A stretch of 52,220 bases of DNA from NCBI GenBank assembly GCA_963205275.1, contig CAUJIH010000058.1:1-52220 (forward strand). Direction: 5' to 3'. Both the position numbers and the translations under genes were made by a program. Source of the stretch: Verrucomicrobiota bacterium. Lineage in GTDB: Bacteria > Verrucomicrobiota > Verrucomicrobiia > Verrucomicrobiales > DEV007. The notes beneath the pieces are model-generated. The model was not told the origin of the DNA, ran no database searches, and was given only the letters and a program-made list of their open reading frames with translations. Positions 7,469-16,308 of this stretch are shown here, piece after piece (the stretch's first letter is position 1; each line of letters begins with the position of its first letter).

Positions 7469-9556
7469 TCACTTTCCGACGGGAATCCATCGGACGGCAT
7501 CAATGATGACGTGGCCGTCGACTCCGAGATTGGAAATTGTGACTGTGCCCGATTTTTCAAAACGATATCGCCCGACTGAGTGGAAGTATTTGTCGATGGA
7601 TGGCTTCTCTTTTTGATTGATGGTGACTTCGCTGATGCCATCGGCGTGTTCGATTTTCACGGGTGTACGTGTGGAGCGGTTGGGGTTGGCTATCCAGGCG
7701 ATCTGGACTTCATATTCACCAGCGGCAGGGAGCGCGGCTGTGAATCTGGCGCTGCTCTTTCCGTCGCACGTTCCTTCGTCATGCTGATAGCCTCGGTGGA
7801 TGCCTCCCATAATGATCGACGGCTTCCAGTTTCCAGTGAGCTGGGCAGCGGTGTCATCGACGACGATTCCGGACAGGGTTTCGAGTGCGACGAAATTCCC
7901 TTTCGCTCGAGGAGGTGCGGTGTATTCGAGGATCTGGTGATCGGCTTCGAGACGGGTCTTGAGTGCGGTGTAATCGATATCTTGGACAGGGCTGCCAGCA
8001 TCGATGGCCAAGCTCGCGGCGGTCGCGGCGGATTGCCCGAGTACCATGAATACGGGTTCCATGCGGATGGAGCCGAAGGCCATGTGGCTGGCCGACAGAC
8101 AAATGGGCACGAGCAGGTTTTTGCATTCGCTCCGCTTCGGCACGAGGGCACCGTAGTCGATGGGATAGGGGGGGAAGCCTCCGACTTGCACATCGCCTTC
8201 ATTGTGGACGAATCCGTCTTCGCCGACGTAGCGCTGGGTATGGTGGGAATCCATGGTGTAGGCTCCCATGCCCACGGAGCGCTCGGCGTTCTTTTCTCCC
8301 CGACAATACAATTCTGTCATGACGAAATCGGATACCATGCGCCGGGCCTCGCGGATGTAGAGCTGGTCTTGCCAGCCTTGTCCCTCGACGAATTCGTCCT
8401 TCGACATGCCCCAGCGGGCGACTTCATTCCGAACGGTATCGGGCATGCGGGGATGATTGGCGAGTGTCCACATCAGACCTTGCTGGTAGAGGAGATGACG
8501 GGCGATTATTTTCTCGCGTTCGGCGTAGGTGGCCTCGGGATATTGGTAATTCTGCCCGATGAAATCGGTGGAGAAACCAAGGCGGTTGTTGGTGTCGGTT
8601 TTGCGGTTGGGCATGGGCGCATTGATCCAAGGCACAATGGTTTCGCCCGCTTCATAGTTGCGCAGCAGCAGTTCATACCACTGCTCGTCGTATCCCTCGG
8701 GTTTCTCGAAGGGGATTCGATTCTCTGGATCATCGGTGAGACACATCCGAAAGCAGTAGGCCTGAACGCGCTTATCCCCGTCGCCTTCCTCACCAGGCCC
8801 CTTTGGATCGATGAAGGGAAGGAGTCCGCTCTGTGGATCACCGGCTTTTACATAGGGATCGACGCCGGGGACGAACTGATGGTATCTCGCCCGCTGAGTC
8901 TGAACCCCGCTCAGGGTCTCACCGTATTGAGAGTTCGGTTCGCGTCCGACGGTGTAGCTGACCCCGGCAGCGGCCATCAGATCGCCTTCGTAGGTGGTGT
9001 CGAGAAAGACTTTGGCTCGATAGACTTCGCCTGATTCCATCGTGATGGAGACGATGCGTCCATTTTCTTTGAGGACGCCTTTCGTTCGATCAAGCCGCTG
9101 GCCTCGAATCAGCTCGATTCCCGATTCGGCACACCAGTCGCGGTATATCTTGAGAGCAACGGAGGGTTCAAAGGTCCACATAGTGGCCTCGCCGGAATCG
9201 GTGCTACTCTGTCCGCGACCTTTATAATCTTCGCGCTTCTGCCGGGTCCAGGATTCTGGCTTGGCGTAGTGGAGGGCGACGCGGTGATAAAACTCACGCG
9301 AGAGTCCTCCGATGACCATTTTATTCCCGATGTCGGTCTGGCCGAGTCCGCCGGTGGTGAGACCACCTTCGCGCTGCGAAGGTTCGATGACGATCACCGT
9401 TTTTCCCATGGCCCGAGCTTGGATTGCGGCGACGAGGCCAGCGCTGGTTCCCCCGTAGATCACCAGATCACGTTCCACAGGGTCAGAAGCCTGCGTGGAC
9501 GGAGTGAGTGATAAAAGGATGCTAAGGGACAAGGCAATGGAGAGTCTAGAGGTCAT
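7469..9556 (-). CDS. Secreted FAD-dependent oxidoreductase with golvesin-like C-terminal domain
   Basis: The 695-residue protein starts with a signal peptide (MTSRLSIALSLSILLSLTPS, cleaved near TQAS). A dinucleotide-binding motif follows (DLVIYGGTSAGLVAAIQA, residues 30-47). VIEPSQREGGLTTGG after it is typical of the FAD_oxidored family (PF12831) found in large numbers in PVC and Bacteroidetes genomes. The last 130 or so residues look like the golvesin / xanthan-lyase-type beta-sandwich domain, with GGIHRGYQHDE and GTVTISNLGVDGHVIIDAVRW. Family members are thought to oxidise sugars or related compounds in the periplasm, but few have been studied. It is the third gene of an operon with the alpha/beta hydrolase (gap 21 bases) and the C45-type hydrolase. 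The substrate cannot be named. Confidence 0.85.
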   Translation of the reverse strand: MTSRLSIALSLSILLSLTPSTQASDPVERDLVIYGGTSAGLVAAIQARAMGKTVIVIEPSQREGGLTTGGLGQTDIGNKMVIGGLSREFYHRVALHYAKPESWTRQKREDYKGRGQSSTDSGEATMWTFEPSVALKIYRDWCAESGIELIRGQRLDRTKGVLKENGRIVSITMESGEVYRAKVFLDTTYEGDLMAAAGVSYTVGREPNSQYGETLSGVQTQRARYHQFVPGVDPYVKAGDPQSGLLPFIDPKGPGEEGDGDKRVQAYCFRMCLTDDPENRIPFEKPEGYDEQWYELLLRNYEAGETIVPWINAPMPNRKTDTNNRLGFSTDFIGQNYQYPEATYAEREKIIARHLLYQQGLMWTLANHPRMPDTVRNEVARWGMSKDEFVEGQGWQDQLYIREARRMVSDFVMTELYCRGEKNAERSVGMGAYTMDSHHTQRYVGEDGFVHNEGDVQVGGFPPYPIDYGALVPKRSECKNLLVPICLSASHMAFGSIRMEPVFMVLGQSAATAASLAIDAGSPVQDIDYTALKTRLEADHQILEYTAPPRAKGNFVALETLSGIVVDDTAAQLTGNWKPSIIMGGIHRGYQHDEGTCDGKSSARFTAALPAAGEYEVQIAWIANPNRSTRTPVKIEHADGISEVTINQKEKPSIDKYFHSVGRYRFEKSGTVTISNLGVDGHVIIDAVRWIPVGK

Positions 9557-9577
9557 GGAGAATGGAGGATTGGAAGG

Positions 9578-10549
9578 CTAAAGATACTGATCGAACCATT
9601 TTACGAAAAGGCGTAAGTCTAGAACCGCGCCTAGCCAGCCGTGTTTTTTTCCTTTGCGGATGATCAGATTGACGGGCGCTGCGTTCACCTTTTTCGAGGC
9701 TTCGACGAACCACTCGGATTGCTCCAGTGGCACGAGGGTATCGGCGTCGCCGTGGAGGATGAGGATGGGAGGCTGGCCGGGATGGACGTGAAAGACGGGA
9801 GAGAGACTGCGGGCCAGGGCTGGCCATTTTTCAGGGTTGGTCCCCTCCGGTCCGAAGGACTTGCGAAAACTCTTCGGTGGTCCCCCGTCACCGGCATTCT
9901 CGGTTGAGTGTCCGAGATCGAGAAGATTGGTCACGGGAAAGAAGATTGCAACCGCTTGGACGGCACTGCTTTCCCTGTCTACGGGATCGGGAGCATCGGC
10001 GGGACCGAGTCCGCCTTGGGTTGCCAGCATCAGGCAGAGATGTCCACCCGAGCTGCCACCTGTCACTCCGATGCGATTCGGATCGATTCGATAATCGGCT
10101 GCGTGGTGACGGATAAAGCGGACGGCTCGGTTCACATCGGCGACGGTGTTCTGAATGGTCGTCTCTGGCTGAGAGCGATGGGCGACGAGAAATACGGTGT
10201 ATCCGCTGCGCAGTAGAGGCGCTGTGAGCGAGAATTTCCACGAGCGAAAGGATTCGGGGTGAGATTTCCATTTGCCGCTAACTATCACGAGAACGGCGGC
10301 TCCGTTCGGATTCTTCGGACGCGCCATGTCGAAAGTCAGATCGTGACCGTCGCGCTGGCCATAGACGATTCCATCGGTACGCTCGCAGGAGGGGGTGTAA
10401 TACCAGTAGATGCCCCCGGCTCCTGCTGCGAGCAGAAGGATCAGGATCAGGACTCCGAGCAGGAGGCGACAGAAAACCTGCCGACAGCCGCCTTTGATCC
10501 TCCCGGTGGGGGGAGAGGGTTCGTTGGAGTCTGTTGTGGGTGCGCTCAT
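9578..10549 (-). CDS. Membrane-anchored alpha/beta hydrolase (esterase type)
   Basis: The product has 323 residues. An N-terminal membrane anchor spans about residues 28-48 (FCRLLLGVLILILLLAAGAG), after a short proline-rich cytoplasmic tail. The hydrolase domain has the nucleophile elbow GGSSGG, with the predicted catalytic serine at 167. An acidic residue lies in HGDADTLVP (268 or 270) and the histidine in KKHGW (303). The pattern fits the BD-FAE / acetyl-esterase-like group. Its ATG overlaps the stop of the upstream C45-type gene (ATGA at 10546-10549), which implies translational coupling. It is probably an esterase acting outside the inner membrane; the substrate is unknown. Confidence 0.8.
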   Translation of the reverse strand: MSAPTTDSNEPSPPTGRIKGGCRQVFCRLLLGVLILILLLAAGAGGIYWYYTPSCERTDGIVYGQRDGHDLTFDMARPKNPNGAAVLVIVSGKWKSHPESFRSWKFSLTAPLLRSGYTVFLVAHRSQPETTIQNTVADVNRAVRFIRHHAADYRIDPNRIGVTGGSSGGHLCLMLATQGGLGPADAPDPVDRESSAVQAVAIFFPVTNLLDLGHSTENAGDGGPPKSFRKSFGPEGTNPEKWPALARSLSPVFHVHPGQPPILILHGDADTLVPLEQSEWFVEASKKVNAAPVNLIIRKGKKHGWLGAVLDLRLFVKWFDQYL

Positions 10550-12459
10550 CGCTGCTCAGGAGTCGAGGTGACGTTTTCCAGAAGCTCGGCCAGGTTGAGA
10601 TGGGTGTAGCGTGCATGACTAGCTACGTTTTTCGAGTCGGCGTAGGCGACCCAGAAGTCGAGTGTGTCTGGACCGAAGAGCACGGACTGGATGTTCGACT
10701 TCATGCAGACCGGGCGTGTCATCAATTCGCGGGCTGATTCGGGAGTGAAGTGGCCGTATCCTTTCTTTACTCGAGTGACCAGTTCCTTGTAACGATCCCC
10801 TGCGGACAGCAAAACTGTGTCCTCGACAGGATCGGGGAGCTGAGGATGACTTTCTCCAGACCAGACGGTTTCGAAAATATCTGGAGTGGCTTTAATTCCG
10901 ACCGCTCGATGAGTTTTTCCATCGGAGATCACGTAGTAATATTCGCAAGTGCGGGGGCTGTTGCGCATCAGCTCGACCGCTTCGTCGATGGTGTCGCAGC
11001 GCTCCATGACTTCGCGGACGAGCTGGGCCATCGGTTTTCCGTCCCAATTTCCTTCCCCACGCCCGCCCATTTCGCCGATGGCGACTTTTTTCTCGTTCAT
11101 CGCGGTTACGGAACCGACGAAACCAGCATAGCTGACGTTCACCCAAGCATTCCCATCGTCGGGACGATAGATCATGACGACGGCATTATCCTCTAGCCCG
11201 ACCCCGATCATGTAATCGAGAATGCGTCCGTGATAGAGTTTTCCATCCACGGTGGCCTTTCCGTGCAGGGCGAAGCCAGAGCAGTGGAAGAGTTCGGGAA
11301 AGAAATTCGCTAGTTGGACTTCGTCGTGCCGGAGTCCAGCCGCCGAGGCGAGAGCACTCATCTCAGCGAGATAGCTCGGCGGAACGAATGGTTTCGAGCG
11401 ATTCGTGGCCTCTTCGATCTCACCGAAGAACCAGCGATTCTTGGCAAAGGAACTGGCGACTCCGATGCCATAGACCATCTTCTCGACGACAGCTCGCACT
11501 TCCGGTCCGAGGAGTTCACCGTGCTGGCGACCTATTTCCTCGGGTGAACCGCTCAGAAAAAGTACGCGCAAGCCGTCATGATCCTCCAGACGCCCTTTTC
11601 CGGAGGTGCGCACGATTTTGGCTTTTCCGGTATTCGGGGGCAAGGGAGGCGTCTTTGCTCCGATCCGACTGCGCAGGACGCGCGCGCTGCGGACGAGGTG
11701 AGACAGGGCGACGCGCTCGATCTTTGCGTCTTTTGGCACCGCCCAGTTCGAGGCATCCGCGTCCGCTTCGCTCCAGGTGGGATTCCGAAAGGAGAGGTCG
11801 ATTTCCTTGCCATCGAAGCTGACTCGACACTGTAGGACATTTTCCGCACTTGGGGTCTCGATCAAATCGAGGGTAAAATCCGGTAGGCCGATCAATTTCC
11901 CGAGGCGACTGGGGCGGATCTTTTGCTCGGAGGAATCGGGATTACGCGGTGATACCGAGACAAGCAGTGGCAGGAGGAAACGTGCGACGGAGGAGTGGAC
12001 GGGGATCGTATAGGGCGGTAGGGAGATCGGCACGATTGAGGAGGGATCATCTGCGAAGCAGGGCACGGTCTCATCACCTACGACTGTGAAGCCAGAGTCT
12101 TCCCGCTGAATCCAGATCAAACGATCATCCCTCGCCAGAGCTACTTTTTTTCCATCGACTTCCGTGCGCAAGAGAAGATGGGACGGAGCTTGCCACCGAA
12201 GAGACAGGGAATGTCCGGAGATTTTGTCAGACAGGCCTTTTACTGAGGTAATGGAGAGGGTAGTGTCGAAGACCTGCCCCTGTTCACTTTGCCGAATCCA
12301 GTCCGCTACGCTGTGGCCAAAGGCACGCGAATCTGACGTGCTCATCAGGGATGCGGCGGCGAAGAGTAGTGCGATACTGACCAGAACAGCGACGAAGCAA
12401 CGACGAAGCCAGTGCTTCCTGCGCGGAGTAGGCGGAATCGAATCGAGCGTATCGGACAT
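10546..12459 (-). CDS. C45-type (acyltransferase / N-terminal nucleophile) hydrolase with extra N-terminal domain
   Basis: About 637 residues from the ATG at 12459; an in-frame ATG at 12534 would add 25 residues and neither has a clear ribosome-binding site. A membrane anchor follows the start (WLRRCFVAVLVSIALLFAA). Residues of about 50-250 form a beta-rich section with LRWQAPSHLLLRTEVDGKK and DDRLIWIQ, reminiscent of LolA/DUF2092-like folds. The C-terminal 330 residues match the peptidase C45 / acyl-CoA:6-aminopenicillanate acyltransferase family: GSPEEIGRQHGELLG, then FFPELFHCSGFALHG with a candidate nucleophile cysteine near 393, then NVSYAGFVGSVTAMNEKKVAI. Family members are self-cleaving amidohydrolases. 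It heads an operon with an esterase and an FAD oxidoreductase, so a shared external substrate is plausible. Confidence 0.75.
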   Translation of the reverse strand: MSDTLDSIPPTPRRKHWLRRCFVAVLVSIALLFAAASLMSTSDSRAFGHSVADWIRQSEQGQVFDTTLSITSVKGLSDKISGHSLSLRWQAPSHLLLRTEVDGKKVALARDDRLIWIQREDSGFTVVGDETVPCFADDPSSIVPISLPPYTIPVHSSVARFLLPLLVSVSPRNPDSSEQKIRPSRLGKLIGLPDFTLDLIETPSAENVLQCRVSFDGKEIDLSFRNPTWSEADADASNWAVPKDAKIERVALSHLVRSARVLRSRIGAKTPPLPPNTGKAKIVRTSGKGRLEDHDGLRVLFLSGSPEEIGRQHGELLGPEVRAVVEKMVYGIGVASSFAKNRWFFGEIEEATNRSKPFVPPSYLAEMSALASAAGLRHDEVQLANFFPELFHCSGFALHGKATVDGKLYHGRILDYMIGVGLEDNAVVMIYRPDDGNAWVNVSYAGFVGSVTAMNEKKVAIGEMGGRGEGNWDGKPMAQLVREVMERCDTIDEAVELMRNSPRTCEYYYVISDGKTHRAVGIKATPDIFETVWSGESHPQLPDPVEDTVLLSAGDRYKELVTRVKKGYGHFTPESARELMTRPVCMKSNIQSVLFGPDTLDFWVAYADSKNVASHARYTHLNLAELLENVTSTPEQR

Positions 12460-12745
12460 AGGAGATAGTGAACCGGACGGGAGATGATGCGTCAAGTGAG
12501 CCTTCGCGGAGAAGGGGAGATGCGAGAAGCTCATAGTCGAGCTTCGTGTTAAAAATGAATAATTTAAACGTATTTTACGAAGAAATTGTTTCTTTCATCA
12601 GATCACTTCACGCCATTTTCACGCGGATTTTTACTGAATCTCAGCTTATGGTAGTCGGGATCGACTTCTCTCCGTACGAAATGACTTTTAGAGGAAAGAG
12701 GAGTTCGATCTTTAATCCATCCGATCAAACCTATCTGATTCAAGC
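12460..12745. promoter_or_regulatory. Divergent intergenic region upstream of superoxide dismutase
   Basis: This gap of 286 bases separates the divergent C45-type operon and the superoxide dismutase gene. It is AT-richer than the flanking genes and must hold both promoters. I could not pick out a confident -35/-10 pair. A 67-codon frame at 12546-12749 runs into the dismutase start but shows no recognisable protein features. Confidence 0.35.
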
Positions 12746-13474
12746 ATGACTACTGACAACCATCTTTCTCGACGCGATTTCGTGATGACTGGAGCACTCG
12801 CGATGGGGGCCTCGCTCCTATCGACTCGTTCCGTCTCCGCTGCAGATGCACATTCACAGGAGACGCTACCGTATGCATTCGATGCGCTGGAGCCTTACAT
12901 CGACGCGATGACGATGGAGATTCACTACGGCAAGCATCATGCGGCTTACATTAAGAATCTCAATACTGCTCTCGAAGGGCAGGCTGCTCTGTCGGCTTTG
13001 AGTATCGATCAACTAGTCACGGGACTCGAAAAGGTAGACGACGCGAAGCTTCAGACCGCGCTGCGCAATAATGGAGGCGGGCACTGGAATCACACCTTCT
13101 TCTGGAAGAGCATGACCTCGGCAGTGAAGAGCGGGAAGCCGTCCGCTGAGCTAGCAAAAGCCATCGATTCCGCGTTTGGCTCTTTTGCAGAATTTCAGAC
13201 GGTCTTTGCCGATGCTGCAGCGAAGCGTTTTGGTTCAGGTTGGGCCTGGCTGATTAAAAAGGATGGTGCGCTCAAAGTCACGAGCACACCGAATCAGGAT
13301 AATCCGCTGATGACGGGCTTAGTTCCTGATTCTGATCTGGGTACTCCTATCCTCGGGCTGGATGTCTGGGAGCACGCATACTACCTGCATTATCAGAATC
13401 GACGTCCGGATTATGTCACCGCCTGGTGGAACGTGGTGAATTGGGATGAAGTCTCGGCGCGATATGCTGCATAA
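12746..13474 (+). CDS. sodA: Exported superoxide dismutase, Mn/Fe family
   Basis: The product has 242 residues. Residues 1-33 form a twin-arginine leader (SRRDFVM followed by a hydrophobic stretch and SVSAAD), so it should be exported folded to the periplasm. The rest is a full Mn/Fe superoxide dismutase (2 superoxide to O2 plus H2O2). The four metal ligands are visible: H60 in [10 protein letters not shown]116 in NHTFFW, D206 and H210 in LDVWEHAYY. Glycine in NNGGGHWNH together with glutamine in NQDNPLM favours a manganese or cambialistic enzyme rather than a strict iron enzyme. RecQ begins 38 bases downstream on the same strand, but a functional link is not obvious. Confidence 0.93.
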   Translation: MTTDNHLSRRDFVMTGALAMGASLLSTRSVSAADAHSQETLPYAFDALEPYIDAMTMEIHYGKHHAAYIKNLNTALEGQAALSALSIDQLVTGLEKVDDAKLQTALRNNGGGHWNHTFFWKSMTSAVKSGKPSAELAKAIDSAFGSFAEFQTVFADAAAKRFGSGWAWLIKKDGALKVTSTPNQDNPLMTGLVPDSDLGTPILGLDVWEHAYYLHYQNRRPDYVTAWWNVVNWDEVSARYAA

Positions 13475-13512
13475 ATCATCGTAACTTTATCGTCTGAACG
13501 CTGAGGTGATTG

Positions 13513-15423
13513 ATGGAGCCGATCGAGGTCCTGCAGCGATTCTTTGGGCACGATACATTTCGACCCGGACAGGAGGATGTGATTCGCCGTCTTCTGTCCG
13601 GGCGCTCGACGCTCGCTTTGTTCCCGACAGGAGCGGGAAAAAGCCTTTGTTATCAGCTTCCGGCCCTGATGGTGGACGGGTTGACTCTGGTCGTCTCGCC
13701 GCTGATCGCTCTGATGAAAGATCAGGTCGAGAGTCTGATGCGACGAGGGATTTCGGCAGCTCGACTCGATTCCACACTGTCGGTGAACGAGCTGCGAGAA
13801 ATCGAGGGCGGGCTGGAGCGGGGAGCCTGGAAACTTCTCTACGTTTCGCCCGAACGTCTGGCCAGTGAGGTTTTCGTTCGTCGACTCAGACGACAGAAAA
13901 TTTCCATACTAGCCGTCGATGAGGCGCACTGCATCTCTGAATGGGGACATAATTTTCGTCCTGACTACCTCCGTCTTCCAAAGATTGCCCGAGAGCTTGG
14001 AATTTCCTGTGTGCTGACCATGACTGCTACGGCTACCATCGTGACGGCAGAGAAAATCGGCGCGAGCTTCGGGATTCCAGAGCACGGCTGGGTGCGCACG
14101 TCTGCTGATCGACCGAATCTTCGCTATCGACTCCATGCCTGCGAGTTCGATCACAGGGATGGGAATCTGCTCTCGCTCCTGAAGGATGGACCGGCGGGCG
14201 CTACGATCATTTATGTGACGCTGAGAGAAACTGCGGAGAGAGTTGCCGGATTCCTCAGCAGAGAGGGGTTTTCTGCGCGTGCCTACCATGCAGGAATGAG
14301 ATCAGAGGATCGCGCTGAGGTTCAGGATGGATTTCTATCCGGAGAGCTTCCTATCGTCGTCGCGACAGTGGCCTTCGGCATGGGGGTGGATAAGCCTGAC
14401 GTGCGACGTGTCATTCACTACAATCTACCGAAGTCGATCGAAAATTTCGTGCAGGAGACTGGTCGTGCTGGGCGAGACGGACTGCCTGCGGTGTGTGATC
14501 TAATCGCCTGTGCGGATGATTTGACCGTTTTGGAGAATTTCGTTTATGCTGATACTCCTTCAGATCGCTCTCTCCGTTCCCTGATCGACTATGTGCTGCG
14601 CCAGGAGGAGACAATTTCTCTGTCGCTCTACGATCTCTCTATCTCGCTTGATATTCGCCAGACAGTGATCGAGACAGCGCTTTCCTATCTGGAGATGGAA
14701 GGTTGGATAACGCCGGTCGGGGTCACTTGGGATCGGATCGAATTGCGTATGACGGAGTCGATTGAGGCCTGGACTCAGGGTTTCCCACCGGAAGAAAAGG
14801 AACTGCTCCGACGGCTCCTCTCGACAGGTAAAAAGAGCCGTCTGTGGATGCGCTTCGATATTGCAGATTCCGCAGCTACGCTCGGGGAGGACGAGTCGAG
14901 AGTGAGGGCATTACTGCAGGAACTCGCGGTACAGGAGGGAATTCTCACTCAGCGCAGTGGGGTGCGCGAGGTCTGGCATCGAGTGGAGAAAGATCGGTCT
15001 CCCGTATCCGTGATCGCAGATCGACTGGTGGAACGTTTCTTAGCGCTGGAGCAAAGTCAGATTGACCGCCTTCACCAGTTCCAGAATCTGTGCGAGAATG
15101 GAGTCTGTGTGACGCAGCAACTACTTCGGTACTTTGGAGAGGAGTCGGAACCCTGTGGAACGTGCAGCTCCTGTTGCGGCGAGAGCACGGCGGGATCGCT
15201 GCCTGTCACACAGCGTCGTGCATTCTCTCTGGAGGATGTCGCCCTGATTCAGGCTGTCAGGAAGGAAAATCATCCGGCTCTCCGCCAGCCACGGCAATTG
15301 GCCCGCTTTCTTTGTGGACTTTCGAGCCCCGCAGCTCGACGAGGTGGATTGATGAAGGATGATCGATTCGGTGCTCTCAGCGAAATTCCCTTCAGCGAGG
15401 TGCTCGCACAGATCGAGGCATAG
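13513..15423 (+). CDS. recQ: ATP-dependent DNA helicase RecQ
   Basis: The product has 636 residues. I chose the ATG at 13513, with GAGG seven bases upstream; a TTG one codon earlier is also possible. The superfamily 2 helicase core is complete: Walker A FPTGAGKSLCYQLPAL near residue 40, the DEAH box in AVDEAHCISEWGH at 136-139, TMTATAT, and motif VI QETGRAGRDG. The RecQ zinc cluster is present near the C-terminus (LCENGVC, then CGTCSSCC). After it comes a short tail rather than an obvious HRDC domain. The length is close to that of E. coli RecQ (about 610). It unwinds DNA 3' to 5' in recombination and fork repair. The bend EWGHNFRPDY, characteristic of RecQ, makes this a confident call. Confidence 0.93.
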   Translation: MEPIEVLQRFFGHDTFRPGQEDVIRRLLSGRSTLALFPTGAGKSLCYQLPALMVDGLTLVVSPLIALMKDQVESLMRRGISAARLDSTLSVNELREIEGGLERGAWKLLYVSPERLASEVFVRRLRRQKISILAVDEAHCISEWGHNFRPDYLRLPKIARELGISCVLTMTATATIVTAEKIGASFGIPEHGWVRTSADRPNLRYRLHACEFDHRDGNLLSLLKDGPAGATIIYVTLRETAERVAGFLSREGFSARAYHAGMRSEDRAEVQDGFLSGELPIVVATVAFGMGVDKPDVRRVIHYNLPKSIENFVQETGRAGRDGLPAVCDLIACADDLTVLENFVYADTPSDRSLRSLIDYVLRQEETISLSLYDLSISLDIRQTVIETALSYLEMEGWITPVGVTWDRIELRMTESIEAWTQGFPPEEKELLRRLLSTGKKSRLWMRFDIADSAATLGEDESRVRALLQELAVQEGILTQRSGVREVWHRVEKDRSPVSVIADRLVERFLALEQSQIDRLHQFQNLCENGVCVTQQLLRYFGEESEPCGTCSSCCGESTAGSLPVTQRRAFSLEDVALIQAVRKENHPALRQPRQLARFLCGLSSPAARRGGLMKDDRFGALSEIPFSEVLAQIEA

Positions 15424-15457
15424 AAGAGCCAGTAATACGAGGAGGGAGGATCAAAAT

Positions 15458-16123
15458 CTACCAAATCGAGAACGGATCATCATCCAGACCACTCCATCGC
15501 GAGTGATTGGGCCATTCGCGTTCGAAGCCGTCGCAGGTGACCTCAAAGGCCGGGCAGACGAAGCAGCCATCTCCTCGAATAATCTCGGGATCGAGAGTAG
15601 GAGGATAGAGCTGCAGGAGTTGATCGGACATGTCGAGCACTTGCTTTTCTTCGTCGCTCATATCGCGGGAAGGCAGCTCGAGAATGCCGTGATCGTCCAG
15701 ACAGATTCCGCCTTCAATAAACAAGACGGAGTTTTCTGCGTCGATGTGGTGCTGCATTCCGGCGATGTATTCCTCTGTCACCAGTCGCAGTTGAACCTGA
15801 TCGGCGGGGGTAGGGGAGGGCTTTTCGATCAGTTGGTGGATTCGATCGAGTTTCTCCTTGAACTGACGGTGGTCATCCACCATGACCATGATGGGACCGT
15901 GATCGCCCGGCAAATCGACTTGATTCACCATCGCATCGAACAGAATTTCCTCTTCGCGTGAGTGGTGAAATTGATCAGCGAAGAGGCGAAAAAATTGGAT
16001 AAAATGAGCGAGATCTGCCGGGTCATCGTGTTCGTCCAAGAAGCGATTCACTCCTGTGCGGAATGAATCCAACATTTGGTCGATCCGTTCGTGCTCGGCT
16101 CTCAACTCATCCAGCAACTGCAT
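15458..16123 (-). CDS. Hemerythrin-like HHE domain protein with C-terminal cysteine cluster
   Basis: This 221-residue protein has a helical bundle with the hemerythrin/HHE metal ligands: H11 in LRAEHERID, H53/H54 and E58 in FHHSREEEILF, the histidines in DHGPIMVMVDDHRQF, and HH in AGMQHHIDAEN. This fits a non-haem di-iron centre that may bind oxygen or nitric oxide, or act in iron and stress sensing. It has no signal peptide, so it should be cytoplasmic. After the bundle it carries DGCFVCPAFEVTCDGFEREW, with three cysteines in a short span that could bind a further metal ion. It converges on RecQ with 34 bases between the stops and is divergent from the HMG-CoA reductase homologue. Confidence 0.85.
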   Translation of the reverse strand: MQLLDELRAEHERIDQMLDSFRTGVNRFLDEHDDPADLAHFIQFFRLFADQFHHSREEEILFDAMVNQVDLPGDHGPIMVMVDDHRQFKEKLDRIHQLIEKPSPTPADQVQLRLVTEEYIAGMQHHIDAENSVLFIEGGICLDDHGILELPSRDMSDEEKQVLDMSDQLLQLYPPTLDPEIIRGDGCFVCPAFEVTCDGFEREWPNHSRWSGLDDDPFSIW

Positions 16124-16308
16124 TCGGTGAGTATGACGGAGATTCCGATGGAATCAACAATCTCGATCTGTGTCTGACGCCGATTTGCGCAGAGAAGACG
16201 CTGGTTTTCACACACATAATATATCTCCGTGATTCAGCAGTCGCACCGATTCGTGACTGGCGACATGGTCTGGATTCACGAGAGATTTTTTGACCCGAAG
16301 GGAACCGT

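Noticed and set aside
7580..9034. Long open frame on the plus strand (484 codons)
   Set aside because: It lies antisense within the FAD oxidoreductase gene, which has strong family motifs. The frame is a codon-bias shadow and has no recognisable protein features.
12546..12749. 67-codon frame ahead of superoxide dismutase, overlapping its start
   Set aside because: No ribosome-binding site, signal peptide or known domain is visible; it lies in the divergent promoter region and is probably chance.
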